Origin: Rohdeia mirabilis
GTDB lineage: Bacteria; Planctomycetota; UBA1135; GCA-002686595
Direction: 5' to 3'
Length of the DNA stretch: 64,000 bases
Assembly: GCA_007750655.1 (NCBI GenBank)
Contig: CP036290.1
Coordinates: 3,162,001-3,226,000, forward strand
Part shown: one piece after another, positions 58,164 through 64,000 of the stretch
Numbering within the stretch: the stretch's first letter is position 1
Layout: every line of letters begins with the position of its first letter
Program-made: the position numbers and the translations under genes
Notes under the pieces: generated by a model
The model's input: only the letters and a program-made list of their open reading frames with translations
Database searches by the model: none
What the model was told of the DNA's origin: nothing

Positions 58164-58192
58164 GTGGATAGAGGGGGCCGTCGGGGCGGGAG

Positions 58193-58198
58193 AGACTA
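58193..58198 (-). promoter_or_regulatory. Possible -10 box of hisS
   Basis: TAGTCT on the minus strand preceded by GGG, 29 bases upstream of hisS. An identical TAGTCT in similar context precedes the GT-C gene at 26713. No clear -35 element. Confidence 0.25.
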
Positions 58199-58359
58199 CC
58201 CGGACGCGCCCGCCGACTCCTTCCGTCATTCGAGGTCCGGGTCCGCTGGTCCGACTCGCCGTCCCGCCCGCGCCGGGCGGGCGGCCACTCCGAGGGTCTC
58301 GCCGGGAACCGCTCCGACCGGGATCCACGCCTCCGAACGGCTCTGCCCGGCCCGGCGCG

Positions 58360-58389
58360 TTGACCCCCGCCCCCGACGATCCCTACACT
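58360..58389 (+). promoter_or_regulatory. Promoter-like pair upstream of a lipoprotein gene
   Basis: TTGACC (58360-58365), 18-base spacer, TACACT (58384-58389), in the 331-base divergent gap between hisS and the lipoprotein gene. It is the best sigma70-like match noticed in the window. It predicts a 5' leader of about 100 bases. The rest of the gap shows no gene. Confidence 0.45.
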
Positions 58390-58494
58390 TCGCGGCCCGG
58401 ACCAACCGGGACGCCGCACGCAGGTCTCCCCGAAGCCGCCCCCACCGGCTCTCCCCGAGCCGGACAGGTCCGGCCCGCCCCATCCACGACCCCC

Positions 58495-59085
58495 ATGAGC
58501 CTCACCCCGAACAAGGATCGGTCCGTCACGCGCTTCGGCGCCCTCGGCGCCGTGGCCCTGACCGCCCTCATCGCCAGCGGCTGCAGCACGTCCGACCCGC
58601 AGCGCCGCAACCACTGGAACTTCCAGTCGGTGGCGCCGAGCTTCGTCTACCACGCGACGGGCTACCGGGCGGAAGAGGACGGGACCTACCGCGAGTTCCA
58701 GTGGCAGGAGAAGCGCCACATCAACCTGACGCTGCGCCGCCACCTGCTCAACTCGAACCCGTACAACCCGCGTCAGGCGGAGGTTCCGGGCTACTTCGAC
58801 GAGCGTCCGCCCCACAGCATCCTTCCCGACCCGTTCAACTACTTCCACGTCACGGCGATCGTGGCGGGTGGTGTGATCTCGGGCGCCACGGCCGCGCACA
58901 CGTTCGTGCCGATCCCGGTGGACTCGATCGTCGCCACGCTCCAGCCCGGCGGACTCGAGGAGTTCTGGGAAGGCATCGCCGGCCCCGCGGAAGAGCCGAT
59001 CAGTCCCTACACCTCGGAAGTGCCGCCGACCCCGGACGAGTTCGCGGTGAAGAACGCGAACGATCCGCTGTACGTCGGGAACTGA
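58495..59085 (+). CDS. Lipoprotein of unknown function
   Basis: A 196-residue exported protein with no family that I recognise. The N-terminus RFGALGAVALTALIASGC is a lipoprotein signal with lipobox ASGC, so the mature protein begins at that cysteine. The mature region is rich in Tyr, His, Asn and Pro (NHWNFQSVAPSFVYHATGY, LNSNPYNPRQAEVPGYFDERPPHSILPDPFNYFH), with a moderately hydrophobic stretch VTAIVAGGVISGATAAHTFVP near residues 118-138 that may be a glycine-rich membrane-active segment. ATG 58495 is supported by the signal and by the promoter-like pair 105 bases upstream. It stands alone, diverging from hisS, and two hairpins follow it. Confidence 0.7.
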   Translation: MSLTPNKDRSVTRFGALGAVALTALIASGCSTSDPQRRNHWNFQSVAPSFVYHATGYRAEEDGTYREFQWQEKRHINLTLRRHLLNSNPYNPRQAEVPGYFDERPPHSILPDPFNYFHVTAIVAGGVISGATAAHTFVPIPVDSIVATLQPGGLEEFWEGIAGPAEEPISPYTSEVPPTPDEFAVKNANDPLYVGN

Positions 59086-59104
59086 CGCACGTCGGTGAAC
59101 GCGA

Positions 59105-59163
59105 GCGCGTGGACGATCCACGCGCGGCCCGCACGGCCGGTTCCTTCCGAGGAGCCGGCCGTG
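59105..59163. terminator. Two adjacent stem-loops between convergent genes
   Basis: First stem: 59105-59113 with 59117-59125, perfect 9 bp, three-base loop. Second: 59132-59144 with 59151-59163, 13 bp with one G-T position, six-base loop. They lie between the lipoprotein gene and miaA, which converge, so they probably stop both transcripts. Confidence 0.6.
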
Positions 59164-59235
59164 TGGCGTTCCAGGGAGCGCGTTCGCGACCGGAGGCCAC
59201 AGCGACGCGTGGCGAGCCGTTCCAAGGCGTCCCCG

Positions 59236-60213
59236 TCAGACGAGACCCAACGCGCGCGCAGCGTGCTCGACGCGCTCGGCGGGCGAAGCGTCGAACGGCA
59301 CCCAATCGATCGTGTCGAAGCGCCGGTACCAGGTGCGCTGTCGCCGGGCGAACTGACGGGTGCGACGCGCGATCAACGCGGCGAGTAGGACCTCGTCGCG
59401 AACGGGAGTGCGGTCGTCGACGAGCGTGCCGTCGAGGTAGGCGAGGATCTCCGCATAGCCGAGCGCCTGACAGGCCGTCGGTCCGAAGCCACTCGCACCG
59501 CGGATCGCGCGCACCTCGTCGATCCACCCCGCCTCCAGCATCGCCTGCGTGCGCGCCGCGACCCGTTCGGCGTGGAGCTCGCGCGGCGGTTCGATGCCGA
59601 CGATGCGCGCCGGGCGCCGAGCCGCGGACCACTGCTCCTGCCAGCTCGAGAGCGGGCGACCGGACTGCTCGTGGACCTCGAGTCCGCGGATCACGCGCCG
59701 CACGTCGTTCGGGTGGAGCTTGGCGGCGAGCTCCGGATCGACCCGCGCGAGCGCGGCGTGCAGTGCCAACGCGCCGTCGCTCGCTGCGCGTCGCTCGAGC
59801 TCCGCGCGCAGCTCGACGTCCACCGCGGGGCCTGCGAACAGGCCTTGGACGAGCACCTGCAGATAGAGACCCGTGCCGCCGACGAACAGGGCGCGCTTCC
59901 CGCGGGCGGCGATCGCGTCCAGTTCGCGCGCCGCGTCGGCCACGTAGCGCTGGACGTCGTAGCGCTCGGACGGCTCGATCAGGTCGATCAGGTGGTGCGG
60001 CACTCCCCGGCGCTCGGCCGCGTCCGGCTTGGCCGTCCCGAGGTCCATGCCGCGATAGACCAGCATCGAGTCGAGCGAGCAGATCTCGAGACCGTGGGCG
60101 CGCGCCAGTTCGACGCCGAGCTCCGTCTTCCCGCTGGCCGTCGGTCCGACGACGAACAGGAGCTCCGAAGTGGACGCGGGGTCGAGCGAGTGAGCGGGCG
60201 GCGTGGACGACAT
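59236..60213 (-). CDS. miaA: tRNA dimethylallyltransferase
   Basis: A 325-residue enzyme that adds a dimethylallyl group to N6 of A37 in tRNAs reading UNN codons. P-loop VVGPTASGKTELG, then CSLDSMLVYRGMDLGTAKP (catalytic Asp and the substrate-binding region), HHLIDLIEPSE, VGGTGLYLQ and NDVRRVIRGLEVHEQSG. The C-terminal ARRTRQFARRQRTWYRR is the typical tRNA-contact block. Length is normal. ATG 60213 has a TAGGCT box on the minus strand (60246 down to 60241), 27 bases upstream. The partner genes mutL and hfq that often flank miaA are not adjacent, though mutL is only 1.2 kb away. Confidence 0.95.
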   Translation of the reverse strand: MSSTPPAHSLDPASTSELLFVVGPTASGKTELGVELARAHGLEICSLDSMLVYRGMDLGTAKPDAAERRGVPHHLIDLIEPSERYDVQRYVADAARELDAIAARGKRALFVGGTGLYLQVLVQGLFAGPAVDVELRAELERRAASDGALALHAALARVDPELAAKLHPNDVRRVIRGLEVHEQSGRPLSSWQEQWSAARRPARIVGIEPPRELHAERVAARTQAMLEAGWIDEVRAIRGASGFGPTACQALGYAEILAYLDGTLVDDRTPVRDEVLLAALIARRTRQFARRQRTWYRRFDTIDWVPFDASPAERVEHAARALGLV

Positions 60214-60240
60214 CGGGAGACTGGGGAGGACGCGGCGCGT

Positions 60241-60268
60241 AGCCTACTGGAGCACCGACCGCTACCCT
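60241..60268. promoter_or_regulatory. Divergent -10-like boxes between miaA and a secreted-protein gene
   Basis: The 62-base divergent gap holds TAGGCT on the minus strand (60246 down to 60241) and TACCCT on the plus strand (60263-60268). The latter ends seven bases before ATG 60276, implying a leaderless transcript. No -35 hexamers are evident. Confidence 0.35.
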
Positions 60269-60275
60269 CCCTGTC

Positions 60276-61367
60276 ATGAAGCGCGCCCTGGCCATCTCAC
60301 TCGTCGTCCTCGCCGTCCTGGCGCTCGCCCGTCCGAGCGTCGGTGCGAACGCCCAGGACGAAACACCGGCCGGAACGCCTCCGACGGCGACGCCGCAGGA
60401 AGCCGTCACGACGGGCCTCGTCGTGCAGGAACCGGGCGTGCTGCCTCCCGCCGCGAGCGAGCAGGCACGCGCGACCTGGAAGGCGATGCTGGCCGCGATC
60501 GGCGCGCTCCCCGCCACTCCCGACGAACCGACCGGCGCGCCCGCGGCCAGCACGCGGCTGACGAATCGCTTCGACATGCGGCTCGGACTGCTCACCCGTT
60601 CGGGCCGACGCGGTGACGATCCGCGGCCGGAGTCGCACGAGTTCGACACGCGCATCATCTACATGGCGCCGTTCTTCGTGCGCTACCAGCTGCCCCAGGG
60701 CGTCGAGACGGGGTTCGGACCGGACGGCTTCTGGCTGCGCGACAAGGACGAGATCGTGATGCTGCGCGGTCGCGACTACAAGACCGACCAGGAGCAGGTG
60801 CAGCAGGTCCTGTCCTTGTGCCAGAACTTCCTGTCGATCGCGACCCCCGGACGCCTGCGACTGGCCGTGCTCGAACAGCTCGACCGCATGCCGTTCACCC
60901 GCGACGAACTTCCGCAGCGCCCCGGCTTCGACTACGACCGCCTCCTGTGGCTGCGCACGGTGACGCCCGACTTCCTGCTCGTCGAGGCGATCCAGCCCAA
61001 GATCGAAGGGCAGGAGGACGATCGTCCCCAGGCGCTGTACCAGGTGTACTTCGGACTCGACCGCAAGACGTTCCTGCCGCGCGCGCTGCACGTGGTGCGC
61101 GTCGGAGCTCGCCCCCGGGACATGATCTTCGAACAGCTCATCCTGCTCGAGAACTGGGGCAGCGCGGGGGCCGACGGCAACGGCTCGGACGGACTGCCGC
61201 ACCCGCGCGTGCTGATCCCCCAGCGCATCTACGTGCACGAACGTCTGCCCGGGCACTCGCAGTACGGACCGTTCCTGCTGCAGCCCGACCGCGAGGTCTA
61301 CGTGCGCCAGGGCTCGACCCTGTTCCCGAACCTCACGGACGCGGACTTCGATCCGAAGCAAGGCTGA
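60276..61367 (+). CDS. Secreted protein of unknown function
   Basis: A 363-residue exported protein. The N-terminus KRALAISLVVLAVLALARPSVGANAQ is a Sec signal peptide. A Pro/Thr/Ala-rich linker runs to about residue 60, then a folded domain with FDTRIIYMAPFFVRYQLPQG, TGFGPDGFWLRDKDEIVMLRGRDY and LYQVYFGLDRKTFLPRALHVVRVGA. Its pattern of repeated beta strands with a substrate-like pocket is reminiscent of LolA/outer-membrane-lipoprotein-sorting-type folds, but I cannot establish homology by eye. ATG 60276 is supported by the signal peptide and a nearby -10-like box. It is a single-gene unit converging with mutL. Function unknown. Confidence 0.68.
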   Translation: MKRALAISLVVLAVLALARPSVGANAQDETPAGTPPTATPQEAVTTGLVVQEPGVLPPAASEQARATWKAMLAAIGALPATPDEPTGAPAASTRLTNRFDMRLGLLTRSGRRGDDPRPESHEFDTRIIYMAPFFVRYQLPQGVETGFGPDGFWLRDKDEIVMLRGRDYKTDQEQVQQVLSLCQNFLSIATPGRLRLAVLEQLDRMPFTRDELPQRPGFDYDRLLWLRTVTPDFLLVEAIQPKIEGQEDDRPQALYQVYFGLDRKTFLPRALHVVRVGARPRDMIFEQLILLENWGSAGADGNGSDGLPHPRVLIPQRIYVHERLPGHSQYGPFLLQPDREVYVRQGSTLFPNLTDADFDPKQG

Positions 61368-61420
61368 CGCGGCAGGCGCGCCGCTGCCGTCCCGGTCGCC
61401 GTCTCGGACACCGTGCCAAC

Positions 61421-63244
61421 CTAGCGGCGGTGGAAAGCCTTCTCGAGGTCCGCGAGCGTGAACTTGACGCGCGTCGGACGGGCGTGCGGACAGGTCTGTG
61501 AGTTCTCGAGAACCTCGGCCCGCTCGAGCAGGGCGCGGATCTGGTCCTGCTCGAGCGCGTCGCCGGCCATGATCGACGAGCGACAGGCCGTGCGGTGCAG
61601 GACCTCCTCCACCACGTCCTCGGCCTGGGGCAACTCGCCGTGCATCGAAAGGAAGCCGACCACGTCGCGCACCACGCCCACCGCGTCGGGATTGCGCAGG
61701 AGCGCTGGCAGGCCTTGAACGGCGACGGTCGTCGGCCCGAAGATCGAGAGCTCGATCCCGAGCCGCGCGAGTCCCTCCAGTTCGGACTCGACGAGCTTCA
61801 CCTCGTCGCGCGCGAGCTCCACCACCTCGGGCACCAGCAGCCGCTGCACCTCGACCGCGCCTTCGCGCAACTGGTCGCGCAGCCCTTCGAGCGTGACGCG
61901 CTCGTGCAGAGCGTGCTGGTCCACGATCTCGAAACCGTCCGGGAGCGCGCGCACCAGGTAGGTGCGATCGATCTGGAGGAACGGCCCATCGAAGCGGTCG
62001 CGCGCGCGCCACGCCTCGTCGTTCGAGGCCGGCGCACCCCGGGGCGTCGGGACGTCGTACCCGCTGGTCGAGCCGAACGGATTGTCGCGCGCGAAGTCGT
62101 CCGACTCGGCCCGCGGTGCGCTCGGCCGCAATTCGTATGGCCGCTCGCCCGCGGGCAACCAGGCCTGGTTGGGATCGGGCGCTCCGCTCGCCGGGCGCCA
62201 GTCGCCGCGGCGCTCGACGCGGTGGAGGAGCGACTCGCCGGGCGTCGCGATGTCGGTCCGCGCGACCGCTTCGCGCAGGCGTGGCACGAGCCAGCCGAAG
62301 AGCGCGCGCTCGTCGCGGAAGCGCACCTCGCTCTTCGTCGGGTGCACGTTGACGTCGACGAGCGCGGGATCCATCTCGAGCGCCAGGAACGCCGCCGGCT
62401 GACGCCCTTCCTCGAGGAAGCCGCGATAGCCCTCCTTCAAGACGCGCGACAGGAGCTTGTCACGCAACGGACGGCCGTTGAGGAACCACATCTGGCGCGA
62501 CGCGTCGCGACGCGAGAAGCGCGGCGGTGCGACGAGACCGCGCATTCCGAGCGTGCCGTGCTGGACCTCGACGTCCACGAGCGCATCGGCCAACTCCGCG
62601 CCGAACGTGCGCCGCACGCGAGCGCGCAGGTCCATGTCCGCGTCGACGTCGTACAGGCGTCGATCGCCGTGGGTGGCGACGAATCCGACGCCCAGCTGCG
62701 CCAGTGCGAGGCGCTGCAGGAGGTCGAGACAGCGCGACAACTCGGTGCGCTCGGTCTTGAGGAAGCGGCGCCGCGCCGGCGTGTTGAAGAACAGGTCGCG
62801 CACCTCGATCGTGGTGCCCTTGGGGCACCCCGCCTCGCGCACGGCCGAGATGCGACCGCCTTCGTTCTCGATGCACCATCCGGTCGCCGAGTCCGCGGGC
62901 CGCGTCAGCACACGCACGCGCGCCACCGAACCGATCGAAGCCATCGCCTCGCCGCGGAACCCGAGCGACGCGATGTGATCGAGGTCCTCGAGTTCGTGCA
63001 GCTTGCTCGTGGCGTGCGGACGGAAGCACATCTCGAGGTCCTCGGGCCCCATGCCGCAGCCGTCGTCGACGATGCGCACGAGCTTCGTCCCGCCTTCCTC
63101 GAGATCGACGCGCACCTGCGTCGCGCCGGCGTCGAGCGAGTTCTCGACCAACTCCTTGAGCGCCGACGAGGGACGCTCGACCACCTCGCCGGCGGCGATC
63201 TGGTTCTTGACGAGTTCGGGGAGTTCGCGGATCCGAGTCGTCAC
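61421..63244 (-). CDS. mutL: DNA mismatch repair protein MutL, endonuclease type
   Basis: A 607-residue GHKL ATPase. The N-terminal motifs are NQIAAGEVVERP and LVENSLDAGAT (catalytic Glu/Asn), DDGCGM, and FRGEAMASI. A variable linker (about 330-420) leads to the C-terminal dimerisation domain. That domain holds DQHALHERVTLE, matching the metal-binding DQHA(x2)E(x4)E of MutL endonucleases, plus TACRSSI and TCPHARPT. It therefore probably nicks the new strand itself rather than relying on MutH. GTG 63244 overlaps the holA stop by four bases. The frame is open upstream only inside holA's antisense context and is not used. Confidence 0.95.
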   Translation of the reverse strand: MTTRIRELPELVKNQIAAGEVVERPSSALKELVENSLDAGATQVRVDLEEGGTKLVRIVDDGCGMGPEDLEMCFRPHATSKLHELEDLDHIASLGFRGEAMASIGSVARVRVLTRPADSATGWCIENEGGRISAVREAGCPKGTTIEVRDLFFNTPARRRFLKTERTELSRCLDLLQRLALAQLGVGFVATHGDRRLYDVDADMDLRARVRRTFGAELADALVDVEVQHGTLGMRGLVAPPRFSRRDASRQMWFLNGRPLRDKLLSRVLKEGYRGFLEEGRQPAAFLALEMDPALVDVNVHPTKSEVRFRDERALFGWLVPRLREAVARTDIATPGESLLHRVERRGDWRPASGAPDPNQAWLPAGERPYELRPSAPRAESDDFARDNPFGSTSGYDVPTPRGAPASNDEAWRARDRFDGPFLQIDRTYLVRALPDGFEIVDQHALHERVTLEGLRDQLREGAVEVQRLLVPEVVELARDEVKLVESELEGLARLGIELSIFGPTTVAVQGLPALLRNPDAVGVVRDVVGFLSMHGELPQAEDVVEEVLHRTACRSSIMAGDALEQDQIRALLERAEVLENSQTCPHARPTRVKFTLADLEKAFHRR

Positions 63245-64000
63245 GGGCGCACCTTCTGGGCTGGACGGGAGCGACCGCGCTGCCGCTCCCACCGCAGGGC
63301 GAGCGCGACGAAGTGGTCGACGCCGACACCGGCTCCGGTCGAGCGCGAGGCGCGCTCGAGCTCGCTGACCGCGTCGAACATGCGCTGCCACTGGGCGGGA
63401 TGCTTGCGGGCGTCCATGCGCGGCCGCCAGGTGTCGAGCGCTCGCCCGGTCGCGCCGCCGAGTTCGAACGCGCGCTCGGCGGTCTCGCCGGCCGCGCGCG
63501 CCTCGGCGATCGCCAGTCCCTGACGCACGGTCTTGGACAACGACGAGAGCAGGATCGTCGACAGCGCCGTCGGATCGAGCACACGACTGCCGTCCTTGCC
63601 CGTCATCCCGCCCGCGAAGAGTGCGACGACCGCATCGATCCCCTTCGCCGCATCGGCGGTGACGAGCTTGTCGGCCACGTCCCAGGGCGTGCCGGTCGCC
63701 TGCCACGCGACCGAGTCGCGCAGCAGCCCCGTCCCCGTTCGCACGCGCTCCAACTGCGCGTCGATCGCGCCCAGGTCGTTGCCGGTGGCCGCAGCGATGT
63801 ACAGCGCGTCGCGCGGAGCGACGTCCACCTCGAGCTCGCGTGCGCGGCGCCGCACCCACTGGACGAGCTCCGACGCCATCGGGTCGGGCTTCCAGGGCGG
63901 CGGACTGTCGTACAGCTTGCGAACGGCGAGGTTCACGGTCGCCGTCTTCGCGATCTTGTGGTCCGCGCGCATGCTCGTCGCCCGCACGAGAACGGCCCGG
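63241..64000 (-). CDS. holA: DNA polymerase III delta subunit, C-terminal part (5'-truncated by window edge)
   Basis: The frame runs open to the right edge, so at least the N-terminal portion is missing; about 252 residues are present. RAVRKLYDSPPP-type text is followed by ELVQWVRRRARELEVDVAPRDALYIAAATGNDLGAIDAQLERV, which matches the HolA signature in which a helix pair precedes the G-N-D/x-L...E(L/K) element. The C-terminal clamp-loader collar domain follows. HolA opens the beta clamp in the clamp-loader complex. Its stop overlaps the mutL start (GTGA), so replication and mismatch-repair genes are coupled. Identification rests on this pattern only, as the AAA+ part is outside the window. 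Confidence 0.75.
   Translation of the reverse strand, partial: RAVLVRATSMRADHKIAKTATVNLAVRKLYDSPPPWKPDPMASELVQWVRRRARELEVDVAPRDALYIAAATGNDLGAIDAQLERVRTGTGLLRDSVAWQATGTPWDVADKLVTADAAKGIDAVVALFAGGMTGKDGSRVLDPTALSTILLSSLSKTVRQGLAIAEARAAGETAERAFELGGATGRALDTWRPRMDARKHPAQWQRMFDAVSELERASRSTGAGVGVDHFVALALRWERQRGRSRPAQKVRP

Overview
The window is a dense, G+C-rich (roughly two-thirds G+C or more) bacterial chromosome segment with about 50 protein-coding genes, no rRNA, tRNA, CRISPR array or insertion sequence that I can see, and very few Shine-Dalgarno sequences. The best guess is a member of the Planctomycetota. It combines an OGDH-type TCA cycle, PrkA/YeaH/SpoVR, a sulfatase-like lipoprotein, pilin-like secretion proteins with a very large PilX/GspK-like member, an ATP-cone protein beside NrdR, and many ATGA/GTGA coupled starts. 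This assignment is an inference. Myxococcota or Gemmatimonadota cannot be excluded without a tree.

Layout. 1-4815: end of sucA, then sucB and lpdA (2-oxoglutarate dehydrogenase complex). 4997-8700: tig, clpP, clpX (nascent-chain folding and proteolysis). 8697-8807: a perfect 53-bp inverted repeat that includes the clpX stop codon. 8851-10895: DHH phosphoesterase and rlmN. 11376-14914: four overlapping genes for pilin-like proteins and a membrane-anchored partner. 15035-17906 (minus): lysine 6-aminotransferase and, upstream of it, a truncated catalytic-Cys-less aldehyde dehydrogenase relative. 17964-23234: rnpA, yidD, a beta-propeller lipoprotein, hsp20 and lon with histone H1-like tails.

23278-36781 is an envelope-oriented region: two tandem paralogous GT-C glycosyltransferases (minus), a YfhO-like membrane protein, a WalJ-type metallo-beta-lactamase-fold hydrolase, a nitroreductase, a HAD phosphatase, a sulfatase-like lipoprotein, a DPM1-like glycosyltransferase, an OPT transporter and a Cas4/RecB-like Fe-S nuclease. 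36821-41370 (minus) is prkA-yeaH-spoVR. 42072-53335 (minus) runs metallophosphoesterase, yidC, mnmE, nrdR, ATP-cone/NrdD-like protein, smc. 53877-58163 (minus) carries hisS, nadD, a WecA/MraY-like transferase, a secreted protein and a possible 48-residue ORF. The right end has two exported proteins on the plus strand alternating with miaA and mutL plus partial holA on the minus strand.

Most of the window is housekeeping. The points that deserve a second look are the long palindrome, the degenerate NrdD-like protein coupled to nrdR, the catalytically dead ALDH near lat, the H1-like tails on Lon, the nuclease beside the PrkA-YeaH-SpoVR operon, and -10-like boxes placed so close to ATG codons that leaderless transcripts are expected.
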